Below are positions 53,512 through 64,000 of a stretch of DNA of 64,000 nucleotides, piece after piece (the stretch's first letter is position 1; each line of letters begins with the position of its first letter). The position numbers and the translations under genes are program-made. Source of the DNA: Bacillus sp. FJAT-52991 (GTDB taxonomy: Bacteria; Bacillota; Bacilli; Bacillales; Domibacillaceae); the NCBI RefSeq assembly GCF_037201805.1, contig NZ_CP147404.1:830001-894000 (forward strand), in the 5' to 3' direction. The notes beneath the pieces were generated by a model. That model worked only from the letters and a program-made list of their open reading frames with translations, searched no databases and was not told the origin of the DNA.

Positions 53512-55227
53512 ATGAGCCCAAAAGTAAAGGCGGAGGCCAAACCGTTGAATCAAACAATGAGTGGAGCAGAACTTTTTATTGAAACATTGAAGCAGGAAGG
53601 TGTAGAAGTCGTATTTGGTTATCCAGGAGGAGCAGTCCTTCCTCTCTACGATGCTTTATACAGAAATCCAATTCGTCATATTTTAGCTAGACATGAGCAG
53701 GCGGCGATCCATGCTGCGGAAGGATATGCAAGAGTCTCAGGCAAACCAGGAGTCGTGATTGCTACATCAGGTCCTGGCGCAACGAATCTTGTGACAGGAA
53801 TCACAGATGCGCTAATGGATTCTTTGCCTCTAGTGATTTTTACTGGGCAAGTAGCAACTACAGTGATTGGATCAGATGCTTTCCAAGAAGCGGATGTCAT
53901 TGGAATTACGATGCCAATCACAAAACATAACTACCAAGTAAGAGATTTGAAAGAATTACCAAGAATCATTCGGGAAGCTTTTCATATTGCTACTACAGGA
54001 CGTCCTGGGCCGGTGTTGATTGATATCCCTAAAGATATCGCAACAACTATTACAAACCCTGAGTTTGCTACAGAGGTGAATCTGCCAGGCTATCAACCAA
54101 ACCTCACTCCGAATATTTTACAAGTGAAAAAATTGGTGGATGCGTTGGCAGAATCGAAAAAGCCTGTCATCTTAGCTGGGGCTGGCATTTTACACGGAGG
54201 CGCGACAGAAGAACTATTAACATTTGCTGAAGAAATGAACATTCCTGTAGTAAACACATTGTTAGGTTTAGGTTCCTTCCCATCCGATCATCGATTGTTT
54301 CTAGGAATGGGAGGAATGCATGGAACATACACAGCTAACATGGCGATGTATGAAAGTGATTTATTAATTAATATCGGCGCTAGATTTGATGATCGCTTAA
54401 CAGGGAATTTAAAGCACTTTGCGAAGTACGCAACGGTAGCTCATATTGATATCGATCCTGCAGAAATCGGCAAAAATGTTGAAACGCAGATTCCGATTGT
54501 AGCTGATACGAAAGAAGCGTTAAAGAAATTACTTGATCTTGAATTAGTAGCTCCAGATTCAAAAGAATGGTTGTCAAAGATTGAGAAGAATAAGCGAGAA
54601 TATCCTTTGTGGAATTCTGACGTTGAAGAGGGAATCTCTCCTCAGCGATTAACAGAAATGATCCATCAAATGACAAATGGAGATGCCATTGTCACGACGG
54701 ATGTTGGTCAGCATCAAATGTGGACAGCACAATATTATGGCTTTAATAAACCGAACCGTTGGATTACATCAGGCGGACTAGGAACGATGGGATTCGGCTT
54801 TCCAGCTGCCATTGGTGCTCAGATTGCCTATCCAGATGATACGGTTGTAGCCATTGCTGGAGATGCTGGTTTCCAAATGACGTTGCAGGAACTAGGTGTG
54901 ATTGCTGAGTTAAACTTACCTGTTAAAATTATGATTTTTAACAATCAAGCCTTGGGAATGGTTAGACAATGGCAAGAAACATTCTATGAAGAAAGATACT
55001 CTCAATCTCTTCTTCCTTGTCAACCTGATTTTGTTAAGTTAGCAGAGTCTTATGGAATTCGAGGCTATTCTGTTTCAACTGAAGAAGAAGCACAGAAAGT
55101 TTTGCAAGAAACATTAAATGACCGTCAAGCGGTACTCATTGATTTTCGAATTAAGCCGAAAGAAAAAGTTTATCCAATGATTGCTCCTGGAAAAGGACTT
55201 CATGAAATGATTGGGGTGAGACCATGA
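53512..55227 (+). CDS. ilvB: Acetolactate synthase large subunit
   Basis: 571 aa, ATG 53512 (GGAGGGGAATTGA). TPP-dependent, FAD-containing acetohydroxyacid synthase. Activating Glu in [18 protein letters not shown] domain [17 protein letters not shown] motif [16 protein letters not shown]. Catalyses the first common step of branched-chain synthesis. Overlaps ilvH by four bases. Confidence 0.95.
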   Translation: MSPKVKAEAKPLNQTMSGAELFIETLKQEGVEVVFGYPGGAVLPLYDALYRNPIRHILARHEQAAIHAAEGYARVSGKPGVVIATSGPGATNLVTGITDALMDSLPLVIFTGQVATTVIGSDAFQEADVIGITMPITKHNYQVRDLKELPRIIREAFHIATTGRPGPVLIDIPKDIATTITNPEFATEVNLPGYQPNLTPNILQVKKLVDALAESKKPVILAGAGILHGGATEELLTFAEEMNIPVVNTLLGLGSFPSDHRLFLGMGGMHGTYTANMAMYESDLLINIGARFDDRLTGNLKHFAKYATVAHIDIDPAEIGKNVETQIPIVADTKEALKKLLDLELVAPDSKEWLSKIEKNKREYPLWNSDVEEGISPQRLTEMIHQMTNGDAIVTTDVGQHQMWTAQYYGFNKPNRWITSGGLGTMGFGFPAAIGAQIAYPDDTVVAIAGDAGFQMTLQELGVIAELNLPVKIMIFNNQALGMVRQWQETFYEERYSQSLLPCQPDFVKLAESYGIRGYSVSTEEEAQKVLQETLNDRQAVLIDFRIKPKEKVYPMIAPGKGLHEMIGVRP

Positions 55228-55745
55228 AACGCATCGTAACTGTTACCGTTCTTAATCAAAGTGGTGTCTTGAACAGGATTACTGGCTTATTCACAAAAAG
55301 GCAATTTAACATTGAAAGCATTACAGTAGGTCCAACAGAAACAGATGGGATCTCTAAGATGACGGTCATCGCTCATGTAGAAGATGAACGAACGATTGAA
55401 CAAGTGTTAAAACAATTAAATAAGCAAATTGATGTATTAAAAGTAACTGATATTACTGATTTGGCTATCGTCTCACGTGAGTTAGCTCTCATTAAAGTGA
55501 TGACTACTCCGCAAACTCGCGCTGAAATTAATGTCATTATCGAGCCTTTCCGGGCGACGATTATTGACGTTGCCAGAGATAGTGTCACCATTCAAGTAGT
55601 AGGAAATTTCGAGAAAATTGAATCGATGATTGAGCTGTTGCGTCCATATGGAATTAAAGATCTTTCACGAACGGGGCAAACAGCACTCACACGCGGCTCA
55701 CAAAAGCAAGTCACTGACATGAAGCAATACTCTATTTTAAAATAA
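55224..55745 (+). CDS. ilvH: Acetolactate synthase small (regulatory) subunit
   Basis: 173 aa, overlapping ilvB by ATGA. An ACT domain ([20 protein letters not shown]) at the N-terminus binds valine for feedback inhibition; a C-terminal domain stabilises the large subunit. Length typical. Confidence 0.93.
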   Translation: MKRIVTVTVLNQSGVLNRITGLFTKRQFNIESITVGPTETDGISKMTVIAHVEDERTIEQVLKQLNKQIDVLKVTDITDLAIVSRELALIKVMTTPQTRAEINVIIEPFRATIIDVARDSVTIQVVGNFEKIESMIELLRPYGIKDLSRTGQTALTRGSQKQVTDMKQYSILK

Positions 55746-55772
55746 ATTAACTAAATTTTCGGAGGATGATGA

Positions 55773-58335
<2,563 letters not shown>

Positions 58336-58353
58336 TGTAACGGAGGGGTTAAC

Positions 58354-59463
58354 GTGAAAAAGAAAATTGCAGTATTACCTGGAGATGGAGTTGGCCGAGA
58401 GATTGTGAAAGGAGCCACTTCTGTTTTAGCAGCGATCGGACAACGCTTTGGTCATGAATTCGAGATTGAATATGGTGAAATTGGAGGAGCGGCGATTGAC
58501 TCTTCTAACACGCCTCTTCCAACAGAAACGCTAGAGCTTTGCAAAAGAAGTGACGCCGTTCTACTAGGAGCGGTAGGTGGACCAAAGTGGGACCACTTAC
58601 CTTCTCATATCCGTCCAGAGCGCGGGTTGCTAGCCATTCGTAAAGAACTTGGCCTTTTCGCTAATTTACGTCCAGTCATTGCTTTTCAAACCTTGCTGCA
58701 ATCTTCTCCGCTAAAGCCTGAAATTGCAGAGAATGTGAACTTAATGATTGTTCGGGAGCTAACAGGGGGCTTGTATTTCGGAAAGCCAAGTGAACGCCGA
58801 GGAGATCAGCAAGATGTCGTTGTTGATACCCTTCAATATACAAGAGAAGAAATTGAACGAATTGTGGATCAAGCTTTTGAACTAGCTGTTGTCCGTCAAA
58901 AGAAGTTGACGTCTGTAGATAAAGCGAATGTATTAGAATCCAGCCGAATGTGGCGCGAAATTGTCGATGAGAAGGCAAAGCTTTATCCACAAGTAGAAGT
59001 AGAGCATATGTATGTCGATGCAGCGGCGATGAAGCTTGTAAGTCGTCCGAAAGATTTCGATGTCGTTGTAACGGAAAACTTATTTGGAGATATTTTAAGC
59101 GATGAAGCATCGATGATCACCGGTTCATTAGGAATGCTTCCATCCGCTAGCTTGCGTGCAGATGGCTTTGGCTTATATGAGCCAGTGCACGGATCAGCAC
59201 CTGATATTGCGGGACAAAACAAAGCGAATCCAATAGCGATGATTTTATCAGTAGCATTGATGTTGAAATATTCGTTTAATCTTCGGGAAGAAGCAGAATC
59301 TATTGAACAAGCGGTACAAGAAGTGTTAAATGCGGGCTACCGCACGAGCGATTTAGAAATAGCAGGTGGAACGGTTGTTGGCACAGATCAAATGATCGAA
59401 TTGATTCTTCAACGTGTAGAAGAAGGATCGGCTATTTCTTCGATTATGGGTGCTTATATGTAA
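58354..59463 (+). CDS. leuB: 3-isopropylmalate dehydrogenase
   Basis: 369 aa, GTG 58354 with CGGAGGGG upstream. Isocitrate/isopropylmalate dehydrogenase fold: [10 protein letters not shown], substrate loop ([21 protein letters not shown]), NAD-binding [17 protein letters not shown]. Full length. Confidence 0.95.
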   Translation: MKKKIAVLPGDGVGREIVKGATSVLAAIGQRFGHEFEIEYGEIGGAAIDSSNTPLPTETLELCKRSDAVLLGAVGGPKWDHLPSHIRPERGLLAIRKELGLFANLRPVIAFQTLLQSSPLKPEIAENVNLMIVRELTGGLYFGKPSERRGDQQDVVVDTLQYTREEIERIVDQAFELAVVRQKKLTSVDKANVLESSRMWREIVDEKAKLYPQVEVEHMYVDAAAMKLVSRPKDFDVVVTENLFGDILSDEASMITGSLGMLPSASLRADGFGLYEPVHGSAPDIAGQNKANPIAMILSVALMLKYSFNLREEAESIEQAVQEVLNAGYRTSDLEIAGGTVVGTDQMIELILQRVEEGSAISSIMGAYM

Positions 59464-59478
59464 TAAAGAAACATAGGT

Positions 59479-59521
59479 GGATTCCTCGTTTCCTTCAAGG
59501 AAGCAGGAATCCCTCTTTTTT
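59479..59521 (+). terminator. Intrinsic-terminator-like hairpin between leuB and leuC
   Basis: Stem GGATTCC..TTCCTT / AAGGAA..GGAATCC followed by CTCTTTTTT. It splits the leuB-leuC pair and could lower leuCD expression or act as an mRNA stabiliser. Confidence 0.65.
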
Positions 59522-59546
59522 AAAAAAAGCCAGTGGGGGGCTATTT

Positions 59547-60959
59547 ATGACACCGAAAACAGTTATTGAAAAAATATGGGAAAATCATATCGTGCATAGA
59601 GAAGAGGGAAAACCGGATCTTTTATATATTGATCTGCATTTAGTCCATGAAGTGACTTCTCCACAAGCGTTTGAAGGGCTGCGTATGAACAATCGTAAGG
59701 TTCGCCGTCCAGATTTAACTTATGCCACAATGGATCATAACGTACCAACCGTTAATCGGCATATTGTGAAAGATCCTGTTTCGAAAACGCAAATGGAAAC
59801 GTTAGAGCAAAACTGTAAAGAGTTCGGAGTGGAACTTTCAGACATCGATCATCCGGATCAAGGAATTGTTCATGTTATTGGTCCAGAGCTTGGTTTAACG
59901 CAACCGGGAAAAACGATTGTTTGTGGAGACAGCCATACTTCTACGCATGGTGCCTTTGGGGCATTATCTTTTGGAATTGGAACAAGTGAAGTGGAGCACG
60001 TTCTTGCAACTCAAACACTGTGGCAAGCAAGACCAAAAACGTTACAAATTAAAATTAATGGCAAGCTTGGCTTCGGGGTGACGGCGAAAGACTTGATTTT
60101 GGCGGTAATTTCTAAATATGGAGTTAATGCTGGGACAGGCTATATTGTGGAATATACAGGTGAAGCGATTCGCAATTTATCGATGGAAGAGAGAATGACG
60201 GTTTGTAATATGTCTATTGAAGCAGGCGCACGAGCGGGATTAATTAGTCCAGATGAAAAAACGGTCGAATATTTAAGAGGTCGTCGTCATGTTCCAGAAG
60301 GAGAAGACTTTGACCAACTTGCTCAAAATTGGTTGGCTCTTGCGACAGATGACGGGGCAGTGTATGACAAAACACTTGAGATCAATGGGGAAGAGATTGA
60401 GCCGCAAGTGACATGGGGAACAAATCCTTCCATGGGTAGCGGTATTAGCTCCACGGTCCCAAATCCAAATGATTTTGAGCGTGCAGCAGATCAAGAGTCA
60501 GTAGCAAGAGCATTGGAATACATGGGACTATCAGCAGGGACGAAATTAGAAGATATTTCAGTAGACTATGTATTTATCGGTTCTTGTACAAATTCGCGCA
60601 TCAGTGATTTACGAGCTGCTGCTGAAGTTGCTAAAGGGCGAAAGGTGCAGCCGGGAGTAACAGCGATTGTTGTACCAGGTTCTCAAGCTGTGAAACAAGT
60701 AGCAGAGTCAGAAGGTTTGGATCAAATTTTTATCGAAGCAGGCTTTGAATGGCGCGAATCGGGTTGCAGTATGTGTTTAGCGATGAATGATGATATTGTT
60801 CCATCAGGCAAGCGTTGTGCATCGACTTCTAATCGTAACTTTGAAGGACGCCAAGGAAATGGAGCAAAAACACATCTTGTTAGTCCAGCGATGGCCGCTG
60901 CAGCTGCAGTAAATGGAAAATTTACAGATGTGCGCCAATTGATAGGCGTACAACAATAA
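59547..60959 (+). CDS. leuC: 3-isopropylmalate dehydratase large subunit
   Basis: 470 aa, ATG 59547 (GTGGGGGG upstream). Aconitase family; [4Fe-4S] ligands in SCTNSR and [25 protein letters not shown] active region. Acts with LeuD. Confidence 0.95.
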   Translation: MTPKTVIEKIWENHIVHREEGKPDLLYIDLHLVHEVTSPQAFEGLRMNNRKVRRPDLTYATMDHNVPTVNRHIVKDPVSKTQMETLEQNCKEFGVELSDIDHPDQGIVHVIGPELGLTQPGKTIVCGDSHTSTHGAFGALSFGIGTSEVEHVLATQTLWQARPKTLQIKINGKLGFGVTAKDLILAVISKYGVNAGTGYIVEYTGEAIRNLSMEERMTVCNMSIEAGARAGLISPDEKTVEYLRGRRHVPEGEDFDQLAQNWLALATDDGAVYDKTLEINGEEIEPQVTWGTNPSMGSGISSTVPNPNDFERAADQESVARALEYMGLSAGTKLEDISVDYVFIGSCTNSRISDLRAAAEVAKGRKVQPGVTAIVVPGSQAVKQVAESEGLDQIFIEAGFEWRESGCSMCLAMNDDIVPSGKRCASTSNRNFEGRQGNGAKTHLVSPAMAAAAAVNGKFTDVRQLIGVQQ

Positions 60960-60972
60960 GGGGGAGAAAGAA

Positions 60973-61554
60973 ATGAAAGCAATTAATCAATTTAATGGTG
61001 TTGTCTGCCCTCTCAACCGTGTAAATGTCGATACGGACCAAATTATTCCAAAGCAGTTTTTAAAGAGAATTGAACGCCAAGGGTTTGGTCAGTTTGTATT
61101 CTATCATTGGCGCTTTGATGATGAAGGTGTGAAAAAAGCAGATTTTGTCATGAACCAACCGCAATATGAGCAGGCAGAAATATTAGTGGCTGGAGAGAAT
61201 TTTGGTTGTGGATCATCGCGTGAGCATGCACCGTGGGCATTGTTAGATTATGGATTCCGAGTGGTTATTGCACCAAGCTTTGCTGATATCTTTTATAATA
61301 ACTGTGTGAAAAATGGAATTTTAGCTATTCGTTTAACAGAAGATGAAGTACAGACGATTATGAAAAAAGCAGAACAGCCAGAATATCGCTTGTTCATTGA
61401 TTTAAAAGAACAGCATATTACAGATCAAAAAGGTTTTGAAGCTTCATTCGACATTGATCCTTATTGGAAAGAGATGCTATTAAACGGTTGGGATGAAATT
61501 GCTGTTACATTGAATTTAGAAGCAGAAATTGCTACATATGAACAGCAACAATAA
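60973..61554 (+). CDS. leuD: 3-isopropylmalate dehydratase small subunit
   Basis: 193 aa, ATG 60973 with GGGGGAG upstream. VDTDQIIPKQFLKRI and the swivel loop GCGSSREHAPWAL are typical. Last gene of the operon. Confidence 0.95.
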   Translation: MKAINQFNGVVCPLNRVNVDTDQIIPKQFLKRIERQGFGQFVFYHWRFDDEGVKKADFVMNQPQYEQAEILVAGENFGCGSSREHAPWALLDYGFRVVIAPSFADIFYNNCVKNGILAIRLTEDEVQTIMKKAEQPEYRLFIDLKEQHITDQKGFEASFDIDPYWKEMLLNGWDEIAVTLNLEAEIATYEQQQ

Positions 61555-61565
61555 GGCGGAAGAAG

Positions 61566-61593
61566 GTGTCCATGTGGATGCCTTTTTTTTCTT
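61566..61593 (+). terminator. Terminator of the ilv-leu operon
   Basis: Stem AGGTGTCC-ATGT-GGATGCCT (wobble pairs) followed by TTTTTTT. Confidence 0.75.
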
Positions 61594-61611
61594 TTGGCAG
61601 AATGGATGCGG

Positions 61612-61758
61612 CGACTGTTTTTTCAAGGAACACGACTAATTTTCTCATTGTGCCGACTGATTAATTGAGAATCGCGACTGATTTTGTCACTTCCCCGTTT
61701 GATTTCATTTCTTTTACGACTGAACAAAGAGAATGAGCGTTTTTTTCTTTTTTTTAAA
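61612..61758. repeat. 21-bp heptad-type tandem repeat, seven units
   Basis: Units begin CGACTGNTT at 61612, 61633, 61654, 61675, 61696, 61717 and 61738, an exact 21-base period. On the minus strand the frame reads seven-residue units such as KISRDSQ and LISRHNE. It lies between leuD and fumC. Confidence 0.75.
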
Positions 61759-61822
61759 GTGAATGTTTTATGGGAAAAGAGGGAAAAGTGATAGAGGTAA
61801 AGTTTACAGGGGAGGGATTCAT

Positions 61823-63202
61823 ATGCAATATAGAGTAGAAAGAGATACTTTAGGTGAAGTAAATGTTGCAGTGGATAAATATTGGGGAGCGCAAACGCAG
61901 CGTAGCAAGGAAAATTTTCAAATCGGGATTGAGAAAATGCCAATCGAAATGATCTATGCATTCGCTCATTTGAAAAAAGCAGCTGCGATTGTTAATCGAG
62001 ATCTTAAGAAGTTATCAAAAGAGAAAGCACAGGCGATTGCAAAAGTCTGTGATGAAATTTTAACCGGTCGATGGGACGAACATTTTCCACTCGTTGTGTG
62101 GCAAACAGGAAGTGGCACACAGTCAAATATGAACGTGAATGAAGTGATTGCGAGAAGAGGGAATGAAATAGCTCGAAAGGAAGGGTGGATTCATCCGAAT
62201 GATGATGTGAATATGTCGCAAAGTTCAAACGATACCTTTCCGACAGCGATGCATATTGCTGCTTATGCAGAGATCGAACAGCGTTTAAAACCTGCTCTGA
62301 AGCAGTTAAGTCAAACGTTGAAGCAAAAAGAAGAGCAGTACATGGAAGTGATCAAAATTGGTCGGACGCACTTGCAAGATGCGACGCCTTTGACGTTAGG
62401 ACAAGAAATTTCTGGATGGCGAACGATGTTGAAAAGAAGTGCCAAAATGCTTAAGCAATCACAGTCTTATTTACTAAATTTAGCGATTGGCGGGACAGCG
62501 GTTGGAACAGGCATTAATGCAGATCCTTCCTTTGGGCAAAAAGTGGCAGAGCAACTGAGCAAGCAAACAGGCTTTTCATTTCAATCATCTAAAAATAAGT
62601 TTCATGCGTTAACGAGTCATGATGAAATCGTTTATGTACATGGTGCATTAAAGGCACTTGCAGCCGATATGATGAAAGTGGCAAATGATGTTCGATGGCT
62701 AGCAAGCGGGCCAAGAAGCGGAATTGGAGAAATTACGATCCCGGCAAATGAACCAGGCAGTTCGATTATGCCCGGAAAAGTCAATCCAACCCAAAGCGAA
62801 GCGTTAACGATGATCGCCGCTCAAGTGTTTGGAAATGATGCAACGATCGGGTTTGCAGCGAGCCAAGGAAACTTTGAATTAAATGTGTTTAAACCTGTCA
62901 TTATTTATAATATGCTTCAGTCTATTCGATTACTAGCGGACGGCATTCGCTCCTTTGATGAAAAGTGTATTCGAGGAATGGAAGCGAATGAGACAGTCAT
63001 TAAGGAGCTAATGGAGCGATCATTAATGTTAGTCACAGCGCTGAATCCGCATATTGGCTATGAAAAAGCAGCCGAGATTGCTAAGCTTGCTCACAGTAAA
63101 GGGTTAACATTAAAACAGGCAGCTATTGAAACAAGGCATTTGACAGCTGAACAATATGAAAAATGGGTTATTCCGATTGAAATGGTGCACTTGAACAAAT
63201 AA
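61823..63202 (+). CDS. fumC: Fumarate hydratase, class II
   Basis: 459 aa from ATG 61823 (GGGGAGGGATTC upstream; the frame from 61763 has no SD). Signature [13 protein letters not shown], catalytic [14 protein letters not shown] and [16 protein letters not shown] regions. TCA-cycle enzyme converting fumarate to malate (citG of B. subtilis). Full length. Confidence 0.95.
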   Translation: MQYRVERDTLGEVNVAVDKYWGAQTQRSKENFQIGIEKMPIEMIYAFAHLKKAAAIVNRDLKKLSKEKAQAIAKVCDEILTGRWDEHFPLVVWQTGSGTQSNMNVNEVIARRGNEIARKEGWIHPNDDVNMSQSSNDTFPTAMHIAAYAEIEQRLKPALKQLSQTLKQKEEQYMEVIKIGRTHLQDATPLTLGQEISGWRTMLKRSAKMLKQSQSYLLNLAIGGTAVGTGINADPSFGQKVAEQLSKQTGFSFQSSKNKFHALTSHDEIVYVHGALKALAADMMKVANDVRWLASGPRSGIGEITIPANEPGSSIMPGKVNPTQSEALTMIAAQVFGNDATIGFAASQGNFELNVFKPVIIYNMLQSIRLLADGIRSFDEKCIRGMEANETVIKELMERSLMLVTALNPHIGYEKAAEIAKLAHSKGLTLKQAAIETRHLTAEQYEKWVIPIEMVHLNK

Positions 63203-63232
63203 GATGAGCCCTTGAAAAGATTCAAGGGCTCT
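63203..63232 (+). terminator. Terminator after fumC
   Basis: Stem GAGCCCTTGAA / TTCAAGGGCTC with AAGA loop. Confidence 0.75.
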
Positions 63233-63259
63233 AGCCATAGATATGAAGTTGTAGAAAAA

Positions 63260-63475
63260 TTATGGTTGTTGGTAGCCGCCCATTTGTTGTTGAGCCATTG
63301 CTACTAGACGTTTAGTGATTTCTCCACCAACAGAACCATTAGAACGTGAAGTCGCATCCGGGCCAAGGTGTACGCCAAATTCAGAAGCAATTTCATACTT
63401 CATTTGATCGATTGCTTGTTGTGCTCCTGCAACTAGTAATTGGTTAGTGTTGTTGCTGCGATTTGCATTTGTCAT
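63260..63475 (-). CDS. Alpha/beta-type small acid-soluble spore protein
   Basis: 71 aa from ATG 63475 (AGGAG eight bases upstream; the frame to 63514 overlaps the SD). Conserved [10 protein letters not shown] (GPR protease site) and [18 protein letters not shown]. Coats spore DNA and protects it from UV and oxidation. Expected to be transcribed by sigma-G in the forespore. Confidence 0.95.
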   Translation of the reverse strand: MTNANRSNNTNQLLVAGAQQAIDQMKYEIASEFGVHLGPDATSRSNGSVGGEITKRLVAMAQQQMGGYQQP

Positions 63476-63749
63476 GTTTGTCATCTCCTGTTGTATGATT
63501 TTTGGTTGGGCCACTGGAATTGCACCAGTCCTTTTTTAAGAGGCCAGACTATCTGGTAAGCCCATTAATGTGAGTGGCTTGCTGCTTGTATTACTATTAT
63601 GTTTTCTTTTTAACGGTTTATTCATCAGTAGAACATGGTAATTTTTACCTTTGTTCATCCCGGTTAAAACAGCGTTTTTTTTAGCTCTATGCTATACTAT
63701 TGTTACAGAAACTAACGATTAAAGAGTATTTTGAACGAGGTGGAGAAAT

Positions 63750-64000
63750 ATGGATCATAATCGCGAGGTAACCAATAGACTGCGACGTATTGAAGGCCAA
63801 ATTCGTGGCGTGATTAAAATGATGGAAGAAGAAAAGCATTGTAAGGAAGTAGTTACTCAATTATCAGCTATCCGATCAGCAGTTGATCGCTCTATTGGAT
63901 TAATTGTTGCCAAAAATCTTGAAAGCTGTATTCGTGAAGCAAATGAAAAAGGTCAAAACGCAGAAGAAGCCATTCAAGAAGCGGTGAATATGATTGTTAA
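63750..64000 (+). CDS. CsoR-family regulator, CstR-like (partial, cut by window end)
   Basis: 83 complete codons from ATG 63750 (GAGGTGGAG upstream). Sequence REVTNRLRRIEGQIRGVIKM and CKEVVTQLSAIRSAVDR is CsoR/RcnR family. Cys31 and Cys60 are present, but the copper-ligand His before the second Cys is Asn56-Leu (AKNLESC). This pattern matches the persulfide sensor CstR rather than CsoR. The C-terminus lies outside the window. Confidence 0.85.
   Translation, partial: MDHNREVTNRLRRIEGQIRGVIKMMEEEKHCKEVVTQLSAIRSAVDRSIGLIVAKNLESCIREANEKGQNAEEAIQEAVNMIV

Noticed and set aside
61623..61961. 112-aa minus-strand frame
   Set aside because: Overlaps the fumC start and consists of the 21-bp repeat plus antisense; not a credible gene.

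Overview
The window is a chromosomal segment of an endospore-forming Bacillaceae bacterium; genus and species are not determined. Evidence is an rrn-tRNA cluster of the Bacillus type, spore or stress genes (prkA, yhbH, spoVR, an alpha/beta-type SASP), a Leu/Ile-type T-box in the ilv-leu operon, an S-box riboswitch, and the queG-amidase-trmL-prkA-yhbH gene order known from Bacillus subtilis.

Layout. 1-3376: 3' part of a 23S rRNA gene, 5S rRNA and 15 tRNA genes (Asn, Ser, Glu, Val, fMet, Asp, Phe, Thr, Tyr, Trp, His, Gln, Gly, Cys, Leu). 3322-19790: a 16.4-kb integrated element in the 3' half of tRNA-Leu(CAA), bounded by perfect 66-bp direct repeats. It carries a tyrosine integrase, a winged-helix protein, a DnaB/DnaD-type helicase-loader domain, an inverted-repeat-rich possible origin, a serine recombinase, a divergent Xre repressor switch, a 1.1-kb gene-free array of about 15 degenerate promoter-like repeats, a ParB-HTH-coiled coil-J-domain fusion, further small regulators, an HNH nuclease, a scaffold protein, an SU10/DUF5309-type major capsid protein, a small-terminase-like protein and a tape-measure protein. 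Large terminase, portal, connectors, major tail protein, baseplate and lysis genes are absent. That makes it either a decayed prophage or, more interestingly, a capsid-carrying phage satellite. Just outside the right end lie remnants of one or two earlier related integrases, so this tRNA gene has been used repeatedly.

20.5-51.2 kb is ordinary Bacillus core genome: queG, amidase, trmL, prkA, yhbH, an IclR regulator, a dicarboxylate/glutamate symporter, an acetolactate-synthase-like TPP enzyme, pirin (with an MhqR-like operator), an NCS2 purine permease (with a PurR-box pair), nitroreductase, pit with its DUF47 partner, an aldo/keto reductase, an RluA-type pseudouridine synthase, bdbC with a thioredoxin-like partner, pgcA, an S-box-controlled NhaC-family transporter (likely the methionine transporter MetT), spoVR, a CzrA-like zinc sensor, tatA and a class A PBP. 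Three copies of an approximately 210-bp IS200/IS605-like palindromic element and several other small repeats are scattered here.

51.3-61.6 kb is the branched-chain amino acid operon ilvD - T-box - ilvB-ilvH-ilvC-leuA-leuB-leuC-leuD, with two overlapping gene pairs, a predicted CodY site upstream of ilvD and an intrinsic-terminator-like hairpin between leuB and leuC. It is followed by a seven-unit 21-bp repeat, fumC, a SASP gene, and the start of a CsoR-family gene whose residues match the persulfide sensor CstR. It runs off the window end.
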